A DNA stretch of 64,000 nt. Source: Imbricaverruca yamaguchii. Lineage: Eukaryota > Arthropoda > Thecostraca > Neoverrucidae. The position numbers and the translations under genes were made by a program. The stretch is taken from the NCBI GenBank assembly GCA_034440575.1, contig JAOTOL010001153.1:1-64000 (forward strand), written 5' to 3'. The notes under the pieces are model-generated. The model did no database searches, was not told where the DNA came from, and was given only the letters and a program-made list of their open reading frames with translations. Shown piece by piece: positions 12,244 to 22,983 of this stretch. Every line of letters begins with the position of its first letter. Position 1 is the stretch's first letter.

Positions 12244-13309
12244 AGTTCGCCGCTACCGAGGCGCCGCACACTAGGCGCCGCACTCGAGAGCGCGGCGCGA
12301 CTTTTCTGGAGCGGCCGTTTGTTGAACTAACCTCGCAAGCGATGAAGACGCTGGCGTCGTACAGCTGCGGCGCGGAGCTGCCAACTTTGACACATCTGGC
12401 AGCGTTGTTCGTAAATGGCATCGGCGCGCGAGATGGTGGTCCGGTCGCAGCGCTAAGCTGGTGCTCGCTGAAACTGGTAGGCACGCTAATCCTTGTCGCT
12501 GTCCAGTTCTTTCTGGCGTGACGCTGGCAGTCGCGTCGCCATGATTAGAAACGTCGGAACCGGTGGAAAATTGCTGGGAAAGCGATGTATGATGAGGAGA
12601 GCTTTTCGTCACATTTCTTTATCAAAATATGGTCACGTATTTTGAACATCTTTATTGTCCGGTGACATTTTTTATAAATATAATTGCATCGTTTTGTTAA
12701 GATACTCTCAGGCTCCTTGTGTTTTGCTGGTGGTGGTAGGAATGAAATGGAGGGTGGGCGAATTATTACTACCACGATGTTTGTTTTGTCTGTTTATCAG
12801 CTTTGTGAGCTCCGCTTGGATTGAGCCGGCTCGACCTAGAGCGGGCCGAGCCACGTAATATGCCGGGCCGGTCGACTGCCACTTCATTTCGCCATCTGCC
12901 ACCTCGCGCCAACCAACAACGGCGCGCACGTCCGTTCACGTGACGGCGTGACGACCTCTGACCCGTGCTGGGTCAGACCCCTGACCCGTGGTCTCCGGAG
13001 CGGGCGCCACCGACCCGTGGCCATCTCACCGGCGCCCGGCAGGTCCGCGCCCGACGCGCTGGATATTGAACAGTGCATGTGGGCGGCGATGAAATGGTAG
13101 GCCGCGAAGAGTGGCGACCGCTCAGGCGGGAGGAATAGGTTCAGACGTCCCGGACATTGAAGCGTGGGTGTGTGCGGCGGAGGCTGGTAGGCTGAGAAGA
13201 GTAACGACTGCTCAGACGGGAGGGCTACGGAAAACGGCGTGATGTAACTTCATCCTTGAAATTCCCATTGCTTAGAATATTTTCTCGTCGTCTTTTCTTT
13301 CACCTTCAG

Positions 13310-13532
13310 GTCGGGTCGGGCAGGTCGATGGGTCGGGTCGGGCAGGTCGGTGGGTCGGGTCGGGCAGGTCAATGGGTCGGGTCGGGCAGGTCGATGGGTC
13401 GGGTCGGGCAGGTCGATGGGTCGGGTCGGGTCGGGCAGGTCGATGGGTCGGGTCGGGCAGGTCGGTGGGTCAGGTCGGGCAGGTCGATGGGTCGGGTCGG
13501 GCAGGTCGATGGGTCGGGTCGGGCAGGTCGAT
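13310..13532 (+). repeat. 22-bp minisatellite, about 10 units
   Basis: Near-identical units of CAGGTCGATGGGTCGG followed by GTCGGG are arrayed head to tail. One unit carries an extra GTCGG, and single-base variants (GGTGGG, AATGGG) occur. Open frames across it on both strands are repeat artefacts. Confidence 0.95.
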
Positions 13533-14692
13533 GTCGTGGCGTCACTGGTCACTCGGTCTCACCGTTATTTTCGAACTCTAGTTCAGCAAGTACGATTTCG
13601 TGCTTCAGTGTCGTTTATATGCAACGTGTAAACCTGAAATGTTATGAAAGTACGTTTCAGCAATAGTATTCGACATTGCATAATATGTTAGTGAAATTTT
13701 TTCGTGTGGGCTCCCAGTACAGTTTGGTTGGTCATGTGATTTTAGTGACGACTGAATTGTCGGTCGGTGATGGTCAATTTTCAGGCACGCCAGACCATAG
13801 GAGGAATATGTGCACCCGGGGAAGCTTATAGTGCAGGCGTACAAGCAGGAAAAACTCAAGGGTACACATACGGTAAATGTGTATATGCGTATATGCATGT
13901 TCATTTACGGCTGCGAGTCAGTGCCGCAAGATAATGAGTGTTGAGATAGTGGGAGGGCAGACGGTACCCAGGGATGTCCGGACATCATCAAAAGTGGAAT
14001 TTCACTTTAGCCATTCTCGAAATGACCATGTTGTGGGGAGTGCGAAGGCGGAATGCCCTTGTTGTGGGAAGTGTGAGGGAAGAATTTAGTACTTTGTGAT
14101 GGTGCCAACACATGCATTATTTTCGAATGCTTCCAACGCATCTTAAACATGCGGTAATTAACCATCGGAGGTAAGTTTAAGGTAAATCGGAGGTGAATCG
14201 GAGGTGTTCTTACTTATTTATGATAATAATAAATAATAATTAATAACACGACCGTCGCGTGCTAGTGGCGTACGTTTCATGGTGGAGAGTGATTATGCCA
14301 TGCTGTGCTGGGGTTAGTATGGCATTTTGCACGCACAACTCGGCTTCTCTATGTCTGTTTATCCTTGTGAGTATTTTTTTTTATATTGCTTACTGCGGTT
14401 TAACTGCCAAATCTAGTATTGTACATCTGACAATTGACAATATTACTAGTTGTGCATTTCAAATGGAAGTGAGAATCCGCTCATGTGCGTGTGCTATCAC
14501 ACTTGTGTTGCTATTTATTTTGGTGGCATGGGTGGCTGTGCTGACGCTTTATGCCTTGTGTGCATCAGTGGCTGCCTGCTTGGTCTGACACGGTCTGACA
14601 TGGCATGAGCAGATGCCTTGTGTGCACCAGTGACGGCGTTCTTGTGTGATGGTCTAGCTTGACTCGGGCTAATGCGCCGATTATGTCCGCAG

Positions 14693-14765
14693 TGCGCCAG
14701 TTTGCCGACATCTGTCTCTTCTCGACGGCTCAGTACAAGTGCTCGGTAGCCGAAGTGGAATCAGA
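14693..14765 (+). CDS. krz: Beta-arrestin (Kurtz-type), next exon
   Basis: This 73-bp exon encodes VRQFADICLFSTAQYKCSVA then EVESE, the conserved C-domain strand that directly follows the residues of the exon at 10219-10439 in all arrestins. It starts after a CCGCAG acceptor, and its phase complements the upstream donor exactly (the joined codon is GTG). It ends before a GTGAGT donor in the middle of an acidic codon. In known arrestins the next residues lead into a highly conserved strand containing LLANN and LALDG; no such sequence was recognised downstream, so the following exon is outside the window or in an unrecognised form. Confidence 0.93.
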
Positions 14766-15033
14766 GTGAGTACTCCCACAAGCCAGTAGTTCAACTGTCT
14801 GCTTCCATAGCTGTTCCCCTAGTTCCATTCCTAGTTCCGTGAGCCCGCAGCCTGCGAAGTCTTCTATACCTCACTCGCATTGCGAGGGCTGCGTGCCTGA
14901 CTGCGATGGTCGTGGCTCAAAATAATGCTGTGTAGTCAGGGGTGCATTTCGCAAGTTGCCAGGGCGCTCCCTGATCACCAGATATCAATGTTTACCAAAT
15001 AACTTTCTGGTGTTCCACGGCATGTAAACCACT

Positions 15034-15482
15034 ATGCACGTGTCGTGTCATCTGCAGGGGTCCTACACGTGCCGTGTCATCTGCAGGGGTCCGACACGTG
15101 CCGTGTCATCTGCAAGGGTCCAGCACGTGCCGTGTCATCTGCAAGGGTCCGACACGTGTCGTGTCATCTGCAGGGGTCCAACACGTGCCGTGTCATCTGC
15201 AGGGGTCCGACACGTGCCGTGTCATCTGCAGGGGTCCGACACGTGTCGTGTCATCTGCAGGGGTCCGACACGTGTCGTGTCATCTGCAGGGGTTTAGCAC
15301 ATGTGGCATCGACAGGGTCCCGAGTATGTCGTGTCATGGACAGGGTCCGGCACAAGCCGTGTAATCGACAGAGTCCAGCGCGTGTCGTGTCATCTGCAGG
15401 GGTCCGACACGTGTCGTGTCATCTGCAGGGGTCCAACACGTGTCGTGTAATCTGCAGGGGTTTAGCACATGTCGTGGAATGA
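15034..15482 (+). repeat. 29-bp minisatellite, about 15 units
   Basis: Units contain GTGTCGTGTCATCTGCAGG and then GGTCCGACAC, giving an E-box-like CACGTG and a CTGCAG in nearly every repeat. Units 10-12 (about 15295-15375) have diverged or lost bases; the others are almost identical. With 29 bp the reading frame rotates, so all frames stay open without coding. Confidence 0.95.
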
Positions 15483-16262
15483 CAGGGGGTCCCACTGGTC
15501 AAGACAATTATAGGTGTGTGGTGGGGCATCCCAATGGAGCTTTCCGACCGTGGTTCTCCTATTTAGGTGACGGGAGGAGCAGTTGGTGCATCGAGGGCAC
15601 ATGTGTGACTTGTGTCTTCCACCTGGTCTGCATCAACCAATGCTCTCTAACACGCGCCCTGGAGGGCCTCGGAAAATTACGTGCACTGGAGGGGGCGGAT
15701 TCCGCCCCCCCCCCCCTCCTACGATCTCGGCTCCTACTGAGGCTAGAGCAACGAAATTCGCAGGGTGGATGGGTACGATAGTGATATCTATTGTGTGCAA
15801 ATTTCATGACCTATTCAATATCTTCGAGGTGAAATGAGGTCAAAATAGCAAAATTTTCTGTTTTTGGATGGATTGCTTTGTCATTGTTATGGATCGTTGT
15901 GATTGTATTTAAATGCTCCAAAATTGACATTAGTGATGTTTTGGACATTACTAATGATGCAATATAGATGCCAGATCAGCCATATCACCTCAGGTCACCT
16001 ATATATGAGCACTTTAGCAGGTCATTACCTGCTCCAGTTACCGGAACCGGGCTGCCTACCCGACTGCTCCCTTGGGCGTTTCGGCATAATCGGCTTCGCA
16101 AAGAAAGGAGTGAAATACATGAATAAAGTATGGAAACGCTTAGGCACACAATGGCGAACAATATATTTCGGGATGTGTAGGAAGTAGCATGTAAAGTAAC
16201 ATAAATCGCATGACAGTCATTTGCATTTTGACAACATTCCAGTTGACCAAGTTTGGTTCTAT
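15483..16262. other. No gene recognised
   Basis: A G-rich/C-rich inverted stretch at about 15690-15720 (GGGGGCGGATTCCGCCCCCC) resembles the end of the 365-bp repeat that follows, but inverted (TAACACGCGCCCTGGAGGG at about 15649-15667). The rest is AT-rich without coding signal. Confidence 0.4.
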
Positions 16263-16997
16263 TAGCCTGTCATGAACATTACCTGACTTGACCTCGGCGA
16301 CATAACATGACTTTTAAATTATATAGCATAACAAAATGCATCGAACAAGTCGCTAGGGTTGTCAAGAACAGTTCCCTTTTGCCAATATACGGGAAGCGCA
16401 TCAGCGCCGATTTTCTTGGTCTGGCGCTGCGAATTGTTTTTACTTTAACGGCTCTTAGCTTGAAAAGTTTTTGGCCGATTTTCATTTTTCTTACTTTAAA
16501 CAATGCGCCGGTCATGTACAAGTAGGTACGCAAAAAATTGCGTATATTGGCTGGGACAAGATGAAGTTATGTACGAACAATCGGAGGGGTGGGCGGATTT
16601 CGACATTCCCCCTCCAGGGCGTGTGTTAACCTGTCATAAACTTGACCTGACTTGACCTCGGTGACCTGACATGACTTTGAAACAATGTAGCATGACAATG
16701 AACATCAAACAAGTCGCTTGTTTTGCCAAGAACACTTTTTTTTTGCCAACACACGGGAAGCGCATCAGCGCCGATATTTGTGGTCTAGCGCTGATAATTT
16801 TTTTTTTACTCTAGCGACCCCTAACTTGAAAAATGTTCGGTCGATTTTAGTTTTTCTTGCTTTAAGCAACGTGCCGGTCATTTATAAGCAAGTACACAAA
16901 CAATGGCATATATCGGCCGGCAAAATCTGGAGTTATCTACGAAAGACCGGAGGGGTGGGCGGATTTCGCCCCCCCCCCCCTCCAGGGCGCGTGTTAA
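16263..16997 (+). repeat. Two-unit tandem repeat of ~365 bp
   Basis: Unit 1 (about 16265-16628) and unit 2 (about 16629-16997) align along their whole length. Shared landmarks are CCTGTCAT, CTGACTTGACCTCGG, GGGAAGCGCATCAGCGCCGA, CGGTCAT and CGGAGGGGTGGGCGGATTTC, each ending CCTCCAGGGCG...GTGTTAA. Identity by eye is about 75-80%. The element looks like a dimer of a non-coding satellite or MITE-like unit. Unit 2 begins with three TGACCT boxes. Confidence 0.85.
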
Positions 16998-19744
16998 GTC
17001 ATCGTGTGTTGGTGCCTTTATCCAGCATTGAAACACACCAGGCTGAAATTGACAGAAAAATTGCCAGCTTTGGGTGGCCGTGGTGCTGTTCGTTTATCGT
17101 TGTTTTGTATGTGAATTTGCAGGCCATTTCAGGCACTACTAAAATATACTACCTCCTTCATCTTCCTAATAGGTGATGAGATACTTCGAGTAGCCAAAAT
17201 CTGAATCTGTAATCCGACAATAGGGGGGTGGGGCACCTCTCATTGGCATGAGTTATTTCGTTGTCGACTCCATGTGAAATATGTGTGCATGGTGTGAGCT
17301 TCGTGTAGCCCTGTTCATTTCTGCTCTGACCTTTATGGTTACAGAATATTTCATGAGATATTGGATAAAAGGGATGTTCACTCCATGGGTTTTGTAGTGT
17401 GTTGAGCCGCGCCCGGCACGCTCGCGCGGTTGGTATGTCCGCCGGTTGAGCCCGCGGGCTGTGCCGCGCCGTGTTTAGGCATGTGATCGACCCGTGTGCC
17501 GGCGGCGGTGGCGATTTGAACAGGCCAATGGGCGCGCGGGGCGAGCATGCCGGCGTGTGGGGCAGACTGACACGGCGGCGGTTGAGCCGGCGGGGGCCGA
17601 GTGCGTTGTGGCGACCCGTCCGAGTGCGAGGTGGCTGAATAGACGGTCCCGGCATTGCCGTTTTTTCTGTCGCGTAAACTACAGGTTTCAATGTATTTTG
17701 ACTTCCTCGCTTGCCCCTGACTAGTTTGCAACCTCGCCGCTTGGCGGCATGACGGCTCATTACCCCCCCCACCCCACCTCGGTCTTAGCTAATCCTCTTG
17801 CGCTGCTGTCTATCTGAGCGGGCCTATTTTCTAGCCCATTGTTGCGGATCTCCCCGGATGTGTTTTTGTTCTTGCGCGTGTCCCAGAGGTACCCGGAGTG
17901 ATTACTCCGCGAGTATATTGAAATTGGTTACTGTTGATGACAACGGCAGGACGGAATTTCGAACATTGGCCACGGCAAGAATGTGCATGCCTGAGTAGGA
18001 CAGAACTGTCCCAGAGCGAATTACACGTTGCATCTGTATTCTAAGCCGCATGGTGGAGTGATTCTGACTGGGTGCAGATTTCGTGGGGGGTGGGCTCCAT
18101 TCGTTCAGATATAGATGTAAGCGCTTCGGAGACGTTTTCCGGGTTCGACGGTCCGGGAAGCTGTCTAACCTAAAGTTTGGTAAACCACATTTAAAGTCAT
18201 CCTAGATGAGCTGGAAAATATAAAAAATGGTTTCCTGTTCGATGTCAGCAAATTTAACTGTAAAACCGACCGTTCTGTGTTTGATATTTGATTGGTGCCA
18301 TCTACTCACCAGCACATGGACGCTGAAGGTTTGTATGTGCATAAAACATCCTCTGGCCGGTGTGTGCATGTAAGTGGAACTCAGTCATGTGTAGGGTAAC
18401 CGAAGAAAATTAGTATCATCTTGGACTTTCAGTTTTGTGTAATCATTCTGCAGTTTGATGTGTCTTAATTAATGGTCGTGAACCCAAAAGTTTCGCCGTG
18501 ATGTCCGGATCGGGGATCAAACTTTTCCTCTAAGCTGGTCACATCGGACGAGGCATGCGGACCTATTATCGCGCCAAGTTGCCCCATATCCGCATTAATT
18601 TGATGAAGAAATGTCTCCCATTTTTCACCGCTATATCACCGCTGTATCAAACTCGAACAACTTCTGCCGAAATTTAGGTCAATGAATGGTCACCGTGAAG
18701 CAATGAGTGCACGTTCAAAACCTGCGAGAATGTTTAGCGATATTTGTTTTGTCGTCAGACTTCGACGACGCATGGTAATGACTGCTGGCTGAAAATGTTG
18801 GCCACTGTGTCGTGTGGCTGGACGGTCCCATTCTGGCGACACCAGGTCGGTCGTCGGACCGCCGGCACTGATAGCCTCCCACCGGGCGATCTGTACCCGT
18901 GTCTGCTCGGCTGCCGTTCCGGTTCAGCTGCAGTCTATGCACTTGCTGTTGTCGGCAGGTAATCTAGCACTGACGTCTCGGGGCGCCGTTCAAAGGTTCA
19001 GCCAGAGATGAGATTTTACCACTAGATTGCTTACATATTACTTGCAACGCACGAGGTTACTTACAGGTTACTGTGTGCTTACGAGATCAACTCCCCTTGA
19101 AGGCCGCAGATGTTTGATTATACTAAGCAATTCGCTGTGCAACGACTGTGGAAGCAACGAGACCCAATCGAGGCACCAGGTTTGCTGGACCGTTTCGTGT
19201 GCGCAATTCCTGATATTGGAAATGCATATGTGTGTGCTTGATCGAGAGGAGTGGTGAATACTGTCGGCATCTCCAGCCAAAAGCCAGAATGCGTTCGTTC
19301 GCGTCGATGCTCTGAGCGTTTGTGATGTCTGTCACTGGCATGGTGTGTGTGCTTGACGTGCTTGACAAGAGGCAAACCTGCATCGGTGCTGCAGATGCGA
19401 TAGCAACGATTGTTGACGTTCCACCAATGGGCACCAGCAGCTTCGTTTTCAACTTACCATGTCGGAGCCAATTGGAAGGCTCTGAGTTTTCACCTTGACT
19501 ATAAGACTTCCGGGGCCGATGGCCGTCTTCCGACTGACACAGCAAAGCTATTCTAACTAGTAATTGACCGTTATACTCAGGGGTCGTTTCCTTTCCACTT
19601 AGCTTCCATTGTGAAGGATTAGGAGCCAGTTAGAAGAACAAACGATCCAGGAGTGCGGTGTAGCTTCAGCTCCTCTCGGCCTGGGCAAGGAAGCCGGTTG
19701 GACGTTATTGGGGCGACGCTGATCACCGGCATGAAGTTGGGACA
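16998..19744. other. No gene recognised
   Basis: A GC-rich patch at 17400-17640 gives long overlapping frames on both strands without family resemblance. 18000-18700 is AT-rich. A frame at 18744-18962 ends next to GGCAG/GTAATC, but nothing identifies it as an exon. Confidence 0.35.
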
Positions 19745-19943
19745 TGACCGAGCGTAGGGCCTGCTGGCTGACGCAGATCATGGCCTGTTGGCTGATGCAG
19801 ATCACGGCATGCTGGCTGACGCAGATCATGGCATGCTGGCTGATGCAGATCATGGCCTGTTGGCTGATGCAGATCACGGCTTGTTGGCTGATATAGATCA
19901 TGGCCTGCTGGCTGATGCAGATCATGGCCTGCTGGCTGATGTA
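19745..19943 (+). repeat. 24-bp minisatellite, about 8 units
   Basis: Units of CTGATGCAGATCATGGCCTG plus CTGG are repeated with few changes. Because 24 is a multiple of three the array is open in several frames; these are not regarded as genes. Confidence 0.93.
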
Positions 19944-20212
19944 GGTGTAGGACATGTTAGATGGCTAATGTGTGTGTGTGATTGTGGGTATGTTCGTCAG
20001 TGGTGCTGAATGTGACAGTGGCGATTGGCGGTACCATGTAGGGCATTGTGGGACGGGGTGTTCCGGAGTGGTGTGGAAGATGACTTCGACGTAATAGACA
20101 ACACCAAACAGCTCACTAAATTAGAACTCCACAGAATCAACACTGACTGATTCATGGCATATCTGGAAGGCTGTTAGCACCTCAGATCAACGCGGAAACG
20201 GGCATCTCTCCT

Positions 20213-20371
20213 GGTGGTTGTTGGTTTTACGACACGTCGACCGTTGAGTCATGTGACGTCGCCAATCTCTCACGCCGATTGATCGCGGGCGAAGAGTAGC
20301 GATAGGTAAGACTCGAACCCACAATATGTCGACTGTGAAACGAGCAACTAACTCCTAGACTACTCCTCCCC
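20213..20371 (-). mobile_element. tRNA-derived SINE, copy 2
   Basis: On the minus strand the order is TAGTCTAGGAGTTAGTTGC, a B box GGGTTCGAGTC, GCTACTCTTCGCCCGCG, ATCGGCGTGAGAGATTGGCG, ACTCAACGGTCGACGTGTCG and a TAAAACCAACAACC tail. A weak 10-bp flanking repeat (CATCTCTCCT and CATCTCCTCT) may be the target-site duplication. Confidence 0.85.
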
Positions 20372-20535
20372 AATCATCTCCTCTGCTTTCTCCCAAGCAA
20401 CACGGATGTTTTTCAAGGCTCATAACTAGGTTTACTCCTCTCTTGCATCTACTGACAAAATTCGACTCGACCTAGGTTGGACCTCGTTATATGCCGGACG
20501 TCGCATACACATGCTGATACTTTATCACAAATTTA

Positions 20536-21050
20536 GTGACTCAGCAGAACACATCGTACTATATCAGTACTGCCGTACCTAAAGCACGTGTACACGAGAT
20601 ACGTATGGAACTTCCTAGCGTTAGCCATCAAACAGTAGCTGCAAATCATGCATCATTTTTTTTTTCATTCTTCCTAGCTACTGGACGCCCTTGGAACAGC
20701 CTAAGCGAAATCACACGCTGTCTCCCACACATCTCCTTCAAGAAATGGATTATGCAGCAGTTCGATGTGCCCAGTCCACCAAAATTCTACACTTTTGGGT
20801 CAAAGAAAGGAAACTCACTCCATACCAGGCTTAGGGTAGCTATGTCTCATCTAAACTCCCATCTTTTTCGAAGTCAAAAACCTGCATCTGAATGTTCTTG
20901 CGGCTGCCAAAACGAAAATTTCCCGCGCCTAATTCTAGATCGTCCAAATCACATTGGCCCCAGAAATAAACTATTCAGCAACATTTCACAACATCTCTGA
21001 CAGAAATTTCCAGAATCCAAGCCACTAACCAAGCTTCCTATCCTGATACA
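20536..21050 (+). mobile_element. 3' fragment of a second LINE type
   Basis: The frame ends in the C-terminal signature seen in many CR1-like LINEs: TRLRVAMSHLNSHLF, a Cys pair written CSCGC, and LDRPNHIGPRNKLF. The preceding part, GRPWNSLSEITRC, is the usual 'WNSLP' block after RT. A stop follows at about 21000. Not functional alone; probably the 3' end of an old insertion. Confidence 0.7.
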
Positions 21051-21489
21051 TATGGACGGTCTGAGCGAAAATGACGATTGGGTGGTGGCTTGCCATTTTC
21101 ACAACTTTTTATTCGAAACCCATAGATTTGACATGAACTAACAGTTCCAACCAGTTAGTAATGGCCTAAAGTTGAATTAAATTGTGGTCGCGACCCATGC
21201 TAGATTGGGCGGTGGCCTCAGAGATGATCAATGGCGTCGGCGGTTAGGGATATATCAGAAAGTATCCAATTGATAAGAGTGTACTTATGTTTTGTCTTTT
21301 GTTCCAATGTCAATCCACACCTTCAGATAGGTGTCATGATTTGAGCACCTAATCTTTTGCACTAGTTCGAGAAGATGCCGATGATGATGATGCTCTTTTC
21401 AAACCACATCAATTTGCACGTCCCGGTAGCACACGTCACTTAGTTCCCAGACGACACCCAGGTCCTCATCTCCGGTCATAAATCTGATC

Positions 21490-22250
21490 TCCCCGGTCTG
21501 ATAAGTCAGGTGGAGACATGTGCGAACCAACTATACGACTACTTCCTGAATAACAGTTTGAAGGTAAGCCTGACCAAAATTCAGCTCATTACGTTCAGAT
21601 CTCGTCAGAATCTTCGCAAAATTACCCCGATACGAGTGTGCTTTGGGGACGCCGTGATAGATGAGAGCCGCACGTGTAGGAACCTGGGAGTCGCCAAATG
21701 TGGGATTCCCAAGCAACTGCTGTGGTCTGCAATTGCACTGAATTACTTCTGGTCCTAAGCCATCTGCGCCACCAGCTGCCCACCAATACCCTCTTCACTA
21801 TAATCAACAGCCTAGTTTTATCAAATTTCCGTCACTGCATATCTGTTCACGGGAACGGGTCGACAACAAACGTCCACTGGCTAGACAGGATCATTAATTT
21901 CGCCACTAGAATCGTGTCAGGTCTACGGAAATTTGGTAGCATTTCTGACGTCCGTAACAATGTTGGGCCTTCTCACCATAACTGATCCGCATATTTTTTA
22001 CAGCCTTACTCAGCTCTACAAGGTGATTCTGACGGGTGAGCCAACGTACATTGCCATTGCAAACTCCATTCTACGAAACCGCCACATACGTGCAGACGAT
22101 CACCTGCACCTGCCAGCCATACACAGAGAGGCGGGCCGCAGGAGATATCTCTACTCGTATGTCTTCTAGTATAACAAACTTCTACTGAAACAAAAACATC
22201 AAGGCTGTCAAACTTCAAGAAACGTGCACTTGCTTATCTCCACGAACACC
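21490..22250 (+). mobile_element. RT-end fragment of the second LINE type
   Basis: The segment reads CANQLYDYFLNNSLKVSLTK then CRNLGV, the thumb region that follows the RT core. After a frame change it gives LRHQLPTNTLFTIINSLVLS and RIINFATRIVSGLRK. These blocks normally lie upstream of the block found at 20536-21050, so the order is reversed here. Either there are two insertions or one was rearranged. It is frameshifted and dead. Confidence 0.7.
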
Positions 22251-22922
22251 ACTAGCCACACAAAGAGTTTAAAATAGCGGTGTGTACACTACGAACTCAC
22301 CTTTGGATCATCGCTTTCCTATTACCTCTGTCAAATACTAGTTTATAGCTCGTACAAAAAGTACGGTGTGTGGTGCAGATAGTGAATGGTATTGGATTAT
22401 GCTGGCGTATGAATGTTTCCTGCTCGTCTTCTCCCACTGTTGGCCCCAAATATATCCTTTCTTTGTGAACATCTGTGATTTACTCCCGGCCTGTCCTTAA
22501 AAGTCACTTTACGTGGATGGCATGTATCGTGAAATAAGTGGCGACTGGCGCTGTAGCGCTGTGACAGGGCGAGTTGTTGGGTAGTGATGGCTCTCCTCGA
22601 CGGCAGCCGTTGAGGAACTTCACTCATCGTACAGCGAAAACATTGGCCTACTGTAATCGATGTAATCTCACCAAAACCGGGATGTTCATCATTTGGCTGC
22701 TCTGTCATGGGTGTGTGTGCTCAGTGAGAGGCAGATACCCGACAGCTCTTGGGCTCGAGTCCCCTCTCGAGATGTCACTGCGGGCAAACCCGCAGGACGG
22801 TTGTTCGTCGACCCGGTGCGTCACCACTCTGGCTGTGACATCTCTAAATTGTGAAGTCTTGCGTACAAGGTAGTAGGTATTGGGCCTTAGATGTAAATTG
22901 GTGGGTAGTAAGGCGCCGTCAC
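22251..22922. other. No gene; possible tRNA-like remnant
   Basis: Near 22750 GGGCTCGAGTCCCC resembles a tRNA B box, but no matching A box or cloverleaf is visible. Otherwise no feature was recognised. Confidence 0.3.
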
Positions 22923-22983
22923 CCGTCAATGTCGTGTGCCACCCGCCAGTGTCGTGTATCACCCGCCAGTGTCGTGTGTCGTG
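22923..22983 (+). repeat. 20-bp minisatellite, left part
   Basis: About three units of CAGTGTCGTGTGTCACCCGC. The array is cut here by the LINE that follows and resumes at 25197. Confidence 0.85.

Noticed and set aside
13250..13666. Gly/Arg/Ser-rich and Pro/Asp-rich frames
   Set aside because: They are readings of the 22-bp minisatellite.
15034..15482. CRISPR-like appearance of regularly spaced 24-34-bp repeats (also 19745-19943, 41885-42383 and 57011-58995)
   Set aside because: Units are head-to-tail with no unique spacers and the context is eukaryotic; these are minisatellites.
17158..17772. 204-codon minus-strand frame
   Set aside because: No domain; biased composition; opposing frames open as well.
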